From JAWVFM01 sp963823245 (GTDB lineage Bacteria; Actinomycetota; Thermoleophilia; Solirubrobacterales; 70-9), in contig CAWGKQ010000012.1 in NCBI GenBank assembly GCA_963823245.1, forward strand, positions 124,001 through 188,000: a stretch of DNA of 64,000 nt, written 5' to 3'. Of the stretch, positions 8,040-16,757 are shown piece after piece. Position numbers and translations under genes: made by a program. The first letter of the stretch is position 1; every line of letters begins with the position of its first letter. The notes beneath the pieces are model-generated. The model was not told where the DNA came from. It did not search any database and was given only the letters and a program-made list of their open reading frames with translations.

Positions 8040-8405
8040 TCAGTCGGGCGGCTTATGGCAGACGGCCTCGATGTTGTGGCCGTCGGGATCGAGCACGAAG
8101 GCCCCGTAGTAGGCGGGGTGGTAGATCTCGCGCACGCCCGGGCCGCCGTTGTCGGTGCCTCCAGCCTCGAGCGCGGCGGCGTGGAACGCGTCGACCGTCG
8201 CCCGGTCGGGGCTCGCGATGGCAACGTGTGCCGGCGCGGTCGCCTCCCCCTGGCGGATCCAGAAGGTGGGCTTGCCCGTCGGCCCGAAGCCGGCGACCGA
8301 GGGGAACTCCGTGAACAGGTGGTAGTCGAGCGGCGCCAGCGCCCGCTCGTAGAACGCCTTCGAGCGCTCGAGGTCGCTCACCGTGATCACGACGTGGTCG
8401 ATCAC
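8040..8405 (-). CDS. VOC (glyoxalase/bleomycin-resistance fold) protein
   Basis: A 121-residue single-domain protein: IDHVVITVSDLERSKAFYERAL at the N-terminus and YYGAFVLDPDGHNIEAVCH at the C-terminus are the two beta-alpha-beta modules of the vicinal-oxygen-chelate fold, with His-3 and the Glu in NIEAV as likely metal ligands. Starts at GTG, overlapping the stop of the cyclase gene by four bases (GTGA), so it is translationally coupled to it. The substrate is unknown; VOC proteins range from dioxygenases to resistance proteins. Confidence 0.85.
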   Translation of the reverse strand: MIDHVVITVSDLERSKAFYERALAPLDYHLFTEFPSVAGFGPTGKPTFWIRQGEATAPAHVAIASPDRATVDAFHAAALEAGGTDNGGPGVREIYHPAYYGAFVLDPDGHNIEAVCHKPPD

Positions 8406-11400
8406 GGGCCGGTTTCTACCAAGCGGGGGGCGGGCACGCGGTAGGCGGGCTGGCGGCCGTCGAAGCCCTTGAGCTCGAGCTCCTCACGCTCGGTTTCGAG
8501 ATCGCGCTCGGCAAGCCACGGGCCGACGCGCCGGTGGGCCTCGTCGCTGAGCAGGATCTCGCCGGGCTCGGCCGCGGCCTGGAGCCGCGCCGCGAGGTTT
8601 GTGGACACGCCGGTGACCGCGATGTTGTCGGCTGAGGCGCCGCGGCCGAGGATCGCGGGGCCGACCGCGATGCCGATGCCCAGGTCGAGCCCGCTGAGGG
8701 CCGCCTTATCGCGGAGGCCGAGCGCCGCCTCCAGCGCGCGAATGCAGTGATCGACGCTCGTCTGCGACACATTGAAGGTCGCCATAACGGCATCGCCCGC
8801 GAACTTGTCGACGATTCCGCCCTGGCTCGCGATCGTGGCCCTGGCGAACCGGTAGAGCGCGGCGACGTCCTCGGCCAGGTCCTGCGGCGCCGCGTTCGCG
8901 GCTCGGACCGAATACCCGCGTACGTCGGCGAAGAGCGAGGTGACGAGGCGCTCGCCGAGCGGGACGACGTCCGGCTGCGCGTCCTGCCGTGCAGTCGGCT
9001 CGGGCCGCGGCGGCAGGTCGATCCCGAGGCGGGCGGCGAGAGCGTCCGCCTCCGTTCTGATCAGGGCCGCGCCGATACCGTCCGCGTGCTCGGCGACCGC
9101 CCGCAGCTCGCTCGCGGCCGACTCGGGATCACCTCCTGCGTGGAGGGCCTCGGCGAGCGGCAAACGGCGGCGGAGCTCGACCAGCGGGTAGCCGGCGGTC
9201 CGCGCGGCCTCGATTGCGGCGTTGGCCGGGGCGATCGCGGCCTCGGGCCGCCCGCGCGCCAGCAGCAGCCGCCCGCGCATCTCGTCCTGGAAGCTCGCGC
9301 CCGCGGTCGACGCGCGTCGCTCGCCCGCCTCCGCCACGCGCTCCGCCGCCTCCAGCTCGCCCGCGGCCACGAGGACCTCGACTCCGATGGCGAGCGTCTC
9401 GCGGTAGGTGGCGAGGCCCTCTGCTCGGTCGGCGATCTCGCGCGCCCGTTCGAGCGCCTCGTCGCGCTCGCCCGCGCACTCGGCGGAGCGGATGTGAGCG
9501 GCGGCGTCGTAGACGATGTCCTGAAGCTCGGTCCGCGTGGCGACCGTTGGGAGCGCCGCCCGCGCCTCGGTCGGCAGCCCGAGCTCGGCGATCACCTCCG
9601 CGAGGTTCACCTCGCACCGCCAGATCATCTTCCCGTAGCCGAGCTCGCGGTAGAGCTCGACGGCGCGCTCGCCCTCCTCGCGCGCCGCGACGAGGTCCCC
9701 CTGCGACTTGCGCACGTAGGAACCGAGAATCCCCCTGCTCGCCTGGTCCACGGTCGAGTCGCCGGCTTCGCTGGGCCTCGCGAGTCGCTCGTCGAGCTCG
9801 GTCTCCAGCGTGTGCGTCCGGGTCCAGATGTCGTTGAACGTCATGTTCTGGGCGACGTACCAGTAGCCCTTCTCCGACGCCTCCCGGTAGCACGCGTCCA
9901 TCGCCTCGAAGCCGCGGGCGTGGTCGCCCGAGTCGAGCAGCCCGAGCGCCACGAAACCGAGACCCCAGACCCGCTCGAAGTCGGCGCCCGCCTCTTCGGC
10001 GATGGCCACGGCCTTTCGCGAGTGTTCGAGGCAGCCCTGGTAATCGAGCTCGAAGGCGTCCAGGCCGGCGAGGCGCACATGCGCCATCGCCAGGTCGGCG
10101 GATGGTCCCTCGCCCTCGAGGGCCTCGCGCGCCTTGAGGTACTCGCGCCGAGCCTCCTCCGGCTTGCTCCCCTCCCACAGGCAGCGCCCGTAGACGATGC
10201 GGTAACGCGCCGCGTCCAGCCGCTCGCCGAGCCGGTCGAGCTCCCCAACCCCTTCCTCGAGGAACCGCTCGCCGCGTGCGGACTCGCCGTTCAACCAATG
10301 GTCTTGACCGATCCGGCAGAGCATCCGCGCGCGTTCGGTCTCATCCTTCACGTGGGGCAAGGCCCGCTCGAGCATGCCGATCGCCTCGCCGAACGCGATC
10401 GAGCGCTCCGCCTCCTCCGCTGCGGCGAGGCAAACGGGCACCGCCTCGTCGAAGCGCGCCGCGCCGAGGAGATGGCGCGCGAGGTCGACCGGCCGGGTTG
10501 CGCCGGCCGCGGCGAGCGCGTCGGCTGCCTGCGAGTGGATCGCCTGGCGGCGCGGGGTCAGGATCTCCTCGTAGATCGCCTCCTGGGTCAGCGCGTGGCG
10601 CCAGCGGTAATGGCCCGCGCGGTCGGGGTCTTCCTCCACCAGCTGCTGGGAGACGGCAACGGAAATAGCCCCGTGCACGGTGCTCGACTGCACGTTGGAG
10701 AGGGCAACGAGGGTGGGGGCGTCGAAGCTTCGCCCAAGCACCGCGGCCCCCTCCAAGACCTCGGTGTCCTGGCGGTCGAGGCGTGAGAGGCGCAGCAGGA
10801 TTGAGTCGCGGACCGTCTCCGGGATCTCCATCGAGTGGACGGCGCGGACGCTCCCCCGACCGCCGGAGCCGACCTCGTCGGGCGCTTCGCGCAGCATCTC
10901 CTCGAGCACGAACGGGTTGCCCTCCGTTCGCTGGAACATCAGGTCGGCGAGCTCGCCGTCGACGTCGTCGCTGCCGAGGATCGCGGCGATCATCTCCTCG
11001 ACCCCGCCCTCGGGGAGCGGGTGCAGCTCGATGAGCTCGGCCGCGCCCGAGCGGCGCCAGGCCTGGAGGGTCGGGACGAACGGATGACGGCGATGAAGCT
11101 CATCGCTGCGGTAGGTGAGGAGGGTCATCACGGGGAGGTCCCTGAGCCGGCGGGCGAGATGGTCGAGCAGCTCGAGCGTCGACTCGTCGGCCCAGTGGAC
11201 GTCCTCGACCGCGAGCAGCACCGTGCGTTCCCGGGCCGCGACCGTCAGCAGGTGGACGATCGACTCGAAGAGGCGCATCTTGCCCTGAGCCGGGTCGCCC
11301 ACCCGCTCTGCCTCGCCGGCATCCGATAGCTGCGGGAAGAGCTGGGCGAGCGGCGCCCGCGCCGCGCCCAGGCGTTCGGCGACCGTCGCAGGACCCACCT

Positions 11401-11668
11401 CGTCGATGTAGTTCCCGATCGCCTCGACGAACGGCAGGTAGGGCAGCGAGATCTCCGCCTCGCTGCAGCCGCCCATGAGGACCGTCGCGCCGAGCCGCTC
11501 GGCCCGTCCCTCCAGCTCGCGGACGAGCCGGGTCTTGCCGATCCCGGCCTCCCCGGAAAGGACGACGAACCGCCCCTCCCCGCGCCGCGCGGCGAGCAGC
11601 CCGTCCTCGAGGATGGCGAGCTCGTCGTCACGCCGGATGAGGACGGGGCACAGGGCGCTCCGGACCAT
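8402..11668 (-). CDS. ATPase-TPR-class III nucleotide cyclase, 1088 aa
   Basis: Large cytosolic regulator. Residues 10-280 are an AAA/STAND-type ATPase with Walker A GEAGIGKT (39-46) and Walker B LLAVEDVHWAD. Residues about 380-860 are helical TPR-like repeats (many Ala/Glu-rich A..L..G patterns). From about residue 905 there is a class III adenylate/guanylate cyclase domain: both metal Asp residues are present (FADVRGYS and KFAGDAVM), as is the Asn-Arg pair in VSTNLAARL. In most actinobacterial relatives the cyclase is at the N-terminus of such ATPase-TPR proteins, so the C-terminal position is worth noting. It heads a three-gene unit with the VOC protein and prenyltransferase. Activating signal unknown. 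Confidence 0.9.
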   Translation of the reverse strand: MVRSALCPVLIRRDDELAILEDGLLAARRGEGRFVVLSGEAGIGKTRLVRELEGRAERLGATVLMGGCSEAEISLPYLPFVEAIGNYIDEVGPATVAERLGAARAPLAQLFPQLSDAGEAERVGDPAQGKMRLFESIVHLLTVAARERTVLLAVEDVHWADESTLELLDHLARRLRDLPVMTLLTYRSDELHRRHPFVPTLQAWRRSGAAELIELHPLPEGGVEEMIAAILGSDDVDGELADLMFQRTEGNPFVLEEMLREAPDEVGSGGRGSVRAVHSMEIPETVRDSILLRLSRLDRQDTEVLEGAAVLGRSFDAPTLVALSNVQSSTVHGAISVAVSQQLVEEDPDRAGHYRWRHALTQEAIYEEILTPRRQAIHSQAADALAAAGATRPVDLARHLLGAARFDEAVPVCLAAAEEAERSIAFGEAIGMLERALPHVKDETERARMLCRIGQDHWLNGESARGERFLEEGVGELDRLGERLDAARYRIVYGRCLWEGSKPEEARREYLKAREALEGEGPSADLAMAHVRLAGLDAFELDYQGCLEHSRKAVAIAEEAGADFERVWGLGFVALGLLDSGDHARGFEAMDACYREASEKGYWYVAQNMTFNDIWTRTHTLETELDERLARPSEAGDSTVDQASRGILGSYVRKSQGDLVAAREEGERAVELYRELGYGKMIWRCEVNLAEVIAELGLPTEARAALPTVATRTELQDIVYDAAAHIRSAECAGERDEALERAREIADRAEGLATYRETLAIGVEVLVAAGELEAAERVAEAGERRASTAGASFQDEMRGRLLLARGRPEAAIAPANAAIEAARTAGYPLVELRRRLPLAEALHAGGDPESAASELRAVAEHADGIGAALIRTEADALAARLGIDLPPRPEPTARQDAQPDVVPLGERLVTSLFADVRGYSVRAANAAPQDLAEDVAALYRFARATIASQGGIVDKFAGDAVMATFNVSQTSVDHCIRALEAALGLRDKAALSGLDLGIGIAVGPAILGRGASADNIAVTGVSTNLAARLQAAAEPGEILLSDEAHRRVGPWLAERDLETEREELELKGFDGRQPAYRVPAPRLVETGP

Positions 11669-12032
11669 GTGGGGATTGTGGCGCGCCGGCCGTGGAGGGA
11701 CGTTTTCGAACAGGGTGAGCGTGGGTGGTTGTTCTTGCGTTCATGCGACGCCACTCGTGCGCTCTTTGGCGCCAACGCCCCCGGTATGGGCCTGGTGGGC
11801 GAGTTGACGACGCTATTCGTCGCGGTGGATCGCGGCCGGCCGCCTTCACGTGATTCACCGAGGTGTGTATGCGGTTGGCCACTCGCGGCTTCGCGCTGAA
11901 GGGCAGGTGGATGGCGGTAGTACTTCGCGCGGGCCGGGGTCGCCTCGGCCCGCTCTTCCGGATCTGGTCGACTTCCCGCTGAAACAAGACGGAAAGGCGC
12001 CCCGAGCGGAGGGCGGCGGCTAGAACTAAGGG
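11669..12032. other. Intergenic region of about 360 bp between divergent genes
   Basis: Lies between the starts of the ATPase-cyclase (-) and the lipoprotein (+). It is locally less GC-rich than its surroundings and must hold both promoters. Short open frames cross it but they are basic, Pro-rich and without homologous features. No RNA gene or strong palindrome was found by eye. Confidence 0.4.
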
Positions 12033-12641
12033 GTGCGCATCGCAGCGCTCCTCTCCCTAACTGCTCTCGTCGCGGCCGGCTGCGGCGGCAGCGACGGGGC
12101 GACGACCAGCGGCGTCGGCGCGACCGCCACCTCCACGCCCGCGGGCCCAAGCGCGGCCGCCCCCTGCGCCCGCATCCGGCTGTCCGCCGTCCAGCGGCTC
12201 GTCGACCAGGCCGATCCGCAGCCGGCCCCGCGCCTGCGCCGCTCCGCAAGCGGCACGTCGCGCCTACTCCAATGCCACTTCAACGCCAGGGGCGTGAAGG
12301 TCGGGGTCGCCCTCGACCGCGCCCAGAACAACAGGCAGCGGTTCGACAACCGCATCACCGAGATGTCGCAGTTCAGCACCACGAGGCCGTCGACCCTTCC
12401 GCGACCGGTTCCCGGCGTAGGCGACGCGGCCTCGGGGAACGAGGGCGCGCAGTGGATCCCGGCCCTCGACCAGCTTCTGGCCTACCGGCCCGGCCAGTAC
12501 CTCATCGTCGACTTCACCGCCGGCAACGCCGGCGACCGCGCCAACCGGGACGGGGCGGCCGATCTCGCCCGCCTCGCGTTCCCGCTGCTACCGAGGGCGG
12601 CCCAGGGCACGAACCGGCACGTCCAGCGCCCCACCGGCTAG
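12033..12641 (+). CDS. Lipoprotein of unknown function (202 aa)
   Basis: GTG start followed by a lipoprotein signal peptide with a lipobox (LVAAGC, Cys-17), then a Gly/Ser/Thr/Ala-rich linker. The mature domain has two further Cys residues (PCARIRLSAVQRLV and LLQCHFNARG) that could form a disulfide, a pattern seen in the DUF3558 and related sensor-like lipoproteins of actinobacteria. The C-terminal half contains PALDQLLAYRPGQYLIVDFTAG. It overlaps tail-to-tail by four bases with the flavoprotein gene on the other strand. Anchored outside the membrane; role unknown. Confidence 0.75.
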   Translation: MRIAALLSLTALVAAGCGGSDGATTSGVGATATSTPAGPSAAAPCARIRLSAVQRLVDQADPQPAPRLRRSASGTSRLLQCHFNARGVKVGVALDRAQNNRQRFDNRITEMSQFSTTRPSTLPRPVPGVGDAASGNEGAQWIPALDQLLAYRPGQYLIVDFTAGNAGDRANRDGAADLARLAFPLLPRAAQGTNRHVQRPTG

Positions 12642-14251
12642 CGCGCCGGGTCGAGCAGCACGCCGGGGTTGAGGATCCCCGCGGGGTCCAGCGCGCCCTT
12701 CGCCGCGCGCAGCGCCTGCGCGAACGGCTCCGGCCGCTGGCGGTCGTACCAGGGCCGGTGCTCGCGGCCGACGGCGTGGTGATGGGTGATCGTGCCGCCC
12801 GCCTCGATCACGGCGTCGGATACGGCGGCCTTGATCTCCGCCCACTGGGCCACCTCGCCACCGCGCCGCGCGGGGGCCAAGACCGTGTAATAGGGCGCCG
12901 GGCCGTCCGGATAGACGTGGGTGAAGCGGCAGGAGAGGCGCGGCGAGCCCGGGCCGCCGGGCGGCGCGCCGCAGGCCTCGGCGATCGCGGCCGCGGCCGT
13001 ATCCATGACCCGCCCGTGGAAGTCGGCGAACCGGTCCCAGGTGATCGCCGTCTCGAAGGTGTCGCTCAGGACGCCGATGGCTACGAACGTGTCGCGCAGG
13101 TAGGGGGCGGCGAGGAAGGCCTGGCGCCAGGCCCCGCTCGCGTCGTCGCGCTGTCCGGCGCCCCTCACCTCCCCGTGCTCGCCTCCGTGGTCCCCCGCGC
13201 ACTCGAGCGCGATCCGCATCGGCTCGTCGACCGGGTGGTGCGCGGACTCGAACCCGAGCACCAGCAGCGCCTTGCCGGGCGGGCCCGCACCCGTGACCTC
13301 GGCCTCGGTGGCGTCGAGCAGCCGGCAGTTGGTCGGATAGAGGCCCGACTGCGAGAGCTCGCGAACCGCCTCGGCGCCGGCGGTGAAGTCGTCGAAGCCG
13401 ACGCCGACCGAGAGCTTGTGCTCCGGGCGCGCGTGGAGGCGGATCCACGCCTCCGTGATGACCCCCAGGGTGCCCTCCGATCCGATCAGCATCCGGTCGG
13501 GGCTCGGCCCGGCGCCGGAGCCCGGAAGGCGCCTGCTCTCCCAGGTCCCGGCCGGCGTGATGGCGCGCACCGACTCGACCAGGTCGTCGACGTGCGTGTA
13601 GACGGTGGCGAAGTGGCCGCCCGCCCGAGTGGCGATCCAGCCGCCCAGCGATGAGTACTCGAATGACTGCGGGAAGTGGCGGAACGCCAGTCCGTGCTCC
13701 CGAAGCTGATCGGAGAGCGCCGGGCCGAGAACGCCGGCCTGGACGCGCGCGGCGCGCGAGACGAGATCGACCTCGAGCACGCGGTCGAGCCCTCTCAGGT
13801 CGATGGTGACCGCGCTGCGGTAGCCCCCTCCCACCGCCGGCTCGACCCCGCCCACCACGCTCGTGCCGCCCCCGTAGGGAATCGCCGCGATCCCATCCTC
13901 CGAGCACCATGCGAGCACCCGCTCGACGTCCCCCTCGTCAGCCGGATAGGCCACCAGGTCCGGGGCGTTCTCGAACTCCCCGCGGAAGCCTCGGACGGCG
14001 TCGGTGTACGACTTGCCGAGGGCGTGCGACACGCGGGCGCGGCGCTCGGCACTCACGAGGCCCGCGAGGGAGGCCGGGGCCTCCACGCGCGGCGGGCGCA
14101 GCTCGATCGCCTCGAGCGCAACCGGCTCGTCGATGCGGTCGACCTCGAAGCCGAGCCGCTCGCGCACCGTCGCGGCGGCCGCCTCCAGCGCGGCCCGGTC
14201 GGGCTGCTGGTCCTCGTAGCCCCAGCCCCAGTGCTTGCGGAGCCGGGTCAC
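12638..14251 (-). CDS. FAD-linked oxidase, alkylglycerone-phosphate synthase-like
   Basis: Member of the vanillyl-alcohol-oxidase/FAD_binding_4 superfamily closest in layout to alkyldihydroxyacetone-phosphate synthase (AGPS), which swaps an acyl for an alkyl chain to make ether lipids. The N-terminus KHWGWGYED matches the AGPS WGWG start. The FAD-binding core shows IPYGGGTSVVGG and GSEGTLGVITEAW. The C-terminus has the His triplet GGTITHHHAVGREHRPWY used in AGPS catalysis, then LDPAGILNPG. At 537 aa the length fits. The start lies 8 bp after the stop of the double-SDR gene, so the two are an operon; a fatty acyl reductase would supply the alcohol that AGPS needs. Other members oxidise D-lactate-type substrates, so the ether-lipid role is an inference. 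Confidence 0.8.
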   Translation of the reverse strand: MTRLRKHWGWGYEDQQPDRAALEAAAATVRERLGFEVDRIDEPVALEAIELRPPRVEAPASLAGLVSAERRARVSHALGKSYTDAVRGFRGEFENAPDLVAYPADEGDVERVLAWCSEDGIAAIPYGGGTSVVGGVEPAVGGGYRSAVTIDLRGLDRVLEVDLVSRAARVQAGVLGPALSDQLREHGLAFRHFPQSFEYSSLGGWIATRAGGHFATVYTHVDDLVESVRAITPAGTWESRRLPGSGAGPSPDRMLIGSEGTLGVITEAWIRLHARPEHKLSVGVGFDDFTAGAEAVRELSQSGLYPTNCRLLDATEAEVTGAGPPGKALLVLGFESAHHPVDEPMRIALECAGDHGGEHGEVRGAGQRDDASGAWRQAFLAAPYLRDTFVAIGVLSDTFETAITWDRFADFHGRVMDTAAAAIAEACGAPPGGPGSPRLSCRFTHVYPDGPAPYYTVLAPARRGGEVAQWAEIKAAVSDAVIEAGGTITHHHAVGREHRPWYDRQRPEPFAQALRAAKGALDPAGILNPGVLLDPAR

Positions 14252-14259
14252 GGCTCCGT

Positions 14260-16407
14260 CTACCAGTGAACTCCTCGCATGAGCGAGGCGAACGCCACCT
14301 GCTGGCGCGACGCCTCCTCGTCGGCGCTCGGGGGCTCGCTGGGCCGCGGCCGGTCAGCCGGCTCGGCGCCCTCCTTGCGCCCCTCGCGCGCCGCCTTCGA
14401 GTCCGGGAAGAGGTGATAGGCGCTGTTGAGGATGTAGTCGATCGACTTCGGGTTGATCGCATAGAGGATCTGGCCGAGAGTGCCGATCGGCGTCGCGATC
14501 CGCTTCGGCTTGTGGATGATCGCCTCGCAGATCATGTTCGCGGCCTCCTCCGGCGTGATCGTCGGGAAGCGGTCGTACATCTTGGTCGGAGCGATCATCG
14601 GCGTGCGCACGAGGCCCATGTAGATCGCGGTGATGTGGACGTTGTCGTCCATGATCTCCGACGCGATGCAGCGAGAGAACGCGTCGAACGCCGCCTTCGA
14701 CGCCACGTAGGCCGAGAAGCGCGGGGTGTTCGTCTGCACGCCGATCGAGCTGATGTTGATGATGTGGCCCGACCTGCGCTTGCGCATCACGGGCAGGAGC
14801 TTCAGGACCAGCCTCACCGCCCCGAAGTAGTTGAGCTGCATGGTCCGCTCGAAATCATGGAACCGGTCGTAGGAGAGCGCGATCGAGCGACGGATGGAGC
14901 GCCCCGCGTTGTTGACGAGCACGTCGACGTGACCGTGCTGGGCCAGCGCCTCGTCGGCCATCCGGTCGATGTCGTCCATGTCGGAGAGGTCGCAACGGTG
15001 TATGAACGCCTTGCCGCCTCCGGCCTCGATCGCCTCCTTGGTCGATTCGAGCTTCTCCGGCGTGCGGGCGACGAGGAGCACGATCCCGCCCGCGTCGGCG
15101 ATCTTGAGCGCCGCCGAGCGGCCGATCCCCGACGACGCACCGGTGACCATGACCACCTTTCCGCGGACAGCGGTCTCCAGTGACGCCGACCCCTGAAGCC
15201 GGCGGCCGATCCGGAGGATCTCGTCGGGGATCTGCTGGCCGAGCACCTCGGCGACGCCGCTGATCACGCCGCGGCGGCCCCGAACGGCCCCGACGAGCGT
15301 CCGGTCGCCGTAGAGGTCGGGGTCGAGGTGGCGCTCCCAGTAGTCCCAGAGCTTGTCGGCGTAGGCGGCGAGTGGCGGCACGCGGATGTCGGTGCCCTCG
15401 AGCGCCGCCTGCGTCTGCCGCGAGTCGAAGTGGGTCGGGTAGGTGATGTAGGTGAGGACCTCGCGCGGGACGCCGAAATCCGCGAGAACGCTGTCGGCGA
15501 CCGAGCCGGCGAACGGCACGGTCGAGATTCCCGCGTTCACGAGCGGCTTCACGGCCTCGATCGCCACGGTCGGCACGCGAACCGAGGACGGCGGCGCGTG
15601 GGCCGCGCGCGCGAACACGTCGATCACCTCGCCCGCTGTGAGCGGAGAGGGGTCAGTGAGGTGGAATGCCTTGCCGTCGAGTCCCTCCACGTGCGCGATG
15701 TGGTCGATCGCCCTCGCGACGAAGTCGACCGGGACGAGGTTGATCTCCCGTCCCTCGATGCCCGGCATCGGCATCCACTGCGGAACCGTGTTCCGAATCC
15801 GCCGGATGACCTTGAAGAAGTAATAGGGGCCGTCGATCTTGTCCATCTCGCCGGTCTCCGAATCGCCCACCACGATCGCTGGGCGGTAGACCCGCCAGGG
15901 GCGCGAGCACTCCCTCCGCACAACGCCCTCGGACTCGTGCTTGGTGCGGAAGTAGGGGTTCGTGTCGAGGTTCTGCGCCTCGTCGAACATGTCCTCGCGC
16001 CAGGTCCCCTCGTAGAGGCCGGCCGCCGCGATCGAGCTGACCTGGTGAACGCAGCCGGCCTCGACGGCCTCCGCGAACTGCACCATGTGCCGTGTCCCCT
16101 CGACGTTGGCGACGTTCTGGGCCTCCGCGCTCGCCGTCAGGTCGTAGATCGCCGCGAGGTGGAAGACGTGGTCGACGCCGCGCAGGCGCTCGATGTCCTC
16201 CTCGGAGACGCCCAGGCGCGGCTGCGAGAGGTCGCCGACGATCGGGACGATCCGGCCCTCGTCCGCGCCCCAGCGCGCGCGGAGCTCCTCGAGCCGGCCC
16301 TTCGAGCCCTCGCGCACGAGCACGTAGACCGTGCCCTCCCGCTTCAGCAGCAGCTCGACAAGGTGCCGGCCGATGAAGCCTGTGGCTCCGGTGACGAAGT
16401 AGCTCAT
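14260..16407 (-). CDS. Two-domain SDR, fatty acyl-CoA reductase type (715 aa)
   Basis: Two fused Rossmann domains. The N-terminal extended SDR (residues 1-370) begins MSYFVTGATGFIGRHLVELL and has RTKHESEGVVR (Tyr replaced by Thr-Lys in the usual YxxxK region) and an EINLVPVDFVARA motif typical of fatty acyl reductases. The C-terminal classical SDR (from about 410) has VTGASSGIG, NNAG, the catalytic Ser in INISSIG and YVASK. This arrangement is that of the bacterial fatty acyl-CoA reductases that make fatty alcohols (mycobacterial AcrA1 type). A basic, Pro-rich tail follows. It heads the operon with the AGPS-like gene. Confidence 0.85.
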   Translation of the reverse strand: MSYFVTGATGFIGRHLVELLLKREGTVYVLVREGSKGRLEELRARWGADEGRIVPIVGDLSQPRLGVSEEDIERLRGVDHVFHLAAIYDLTASAEAQNVANVEGTRHMVQFAEAVEAGCVHQVSSIAAAGLYEGTWREDMFDEAQNLDTNPYFRTKHESEGVVRRECSRPWRVYRPAIVVGDSETGEMDKIDGPYYFFKVIRRIRNTVPQWMPMPGIEGREINLVPVDFVARAIDHIAHVEGLDGKAFHLTDPSPLTAGEVIDVFARAAHAPPSSVRVPTVAIEAVKPLVNAGISTVPFAGSVADSVLADFGVPREVLTYITYPTHFDSRQTQAALEGTDIRVPPLAAYADKLWDYWERHLDPDLYGDRTLVGAVRGRRGVISGVAEVLGQQIPDEILRIGRRLQGSASLETAVRGKVVMVTGASSGIGRSAALKIADAGGIVLLVARTPEKLESTKEAIEAGGGKAFIHRCDLSDMDDIDRMADEALAQHGHVDVLVNNAGRSIRRSIALSYDRFHDFERTMQLNYFGAVRLVLKLLPVMRKRRSGHIINISSIGVQTNTPRFSAYVASKAAFDAFSRCIASEIMDDNVHITAIYMGLVRTPMIAPTKMYDRFPTITPEEAANMICEAIIHKPKRIATPIGTLGQILYAINPKSIDYILNSAYHLFPDSKAAREGRKEGAEPADRPRPSEPPSADEEASRQQVAFASLMRGVHW

Positions 16408-16451
16408 CTCGCGTCCTCCAACTCGCTCGCCGCGACCTTACTATCTCCCCC

Positions 16452-16757
16452 ATGAGCTTTCGCGTTCCGGCCGATCCGGGAGATCCGGGAGTTCCCGAGG
16501 TCCGGCTCGGGCGAGCGGCCGGGGCCGATTCCGCGCTCGAGCGGCGGATCGTCCGCGACGGCGCGCAGGTGCTTGGTCACGGCGCGCTGGTCTGCCCGGG
16601 CTGCCAGATCCCGATCGCCGCTCACGGACCCATCGCGATCGGCTCGGCGCTGCGATGCGGGTTCTGCGACCACTCCGCGCCGGCGCGCGCGTTCGTCGCC
16701 GCCGACGTCTACGACACGCTCGCGAACGAGGTGTACGTGGTCGCCCGGGTGGCCTAG
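16452..16757 (+). CDS. Small putative zinc-ribbon protein (101 aa)
   Basis: Contains CPGC and, 20 residues later, CGFC, a four-Cys arrangement that can bind one zinc ion. The region before it is acidic and Pro/Gly-rich. No DNA-binding or catalytic domain is recognisable. It sits alone on the plus strand between two minus-strand units and overlaps tail-to-tail with the photoregulator gene by four bases. It may be a small conserved actinobacterial protein; function unknown. Confidence 0.6.
   Translation: MSFRVPADPGDPGVPEVRLGRAAGADSALERRIVRDGAQVLGHGALVCPGCQIPIAAHGPIAIGSALRCGFCDHSAPARAFVAADVYDTLANEVYVVARVA

Noticed and set aside
11628..11987. A 119-codon open frame in the gap between the cyclase and the lipoprotein.
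   Set aside because: Composition is dominated by Arg, Pro, Thr and His, with no domain, no good ribosome-binding site, and it overlaps the start of the cyclase gene.
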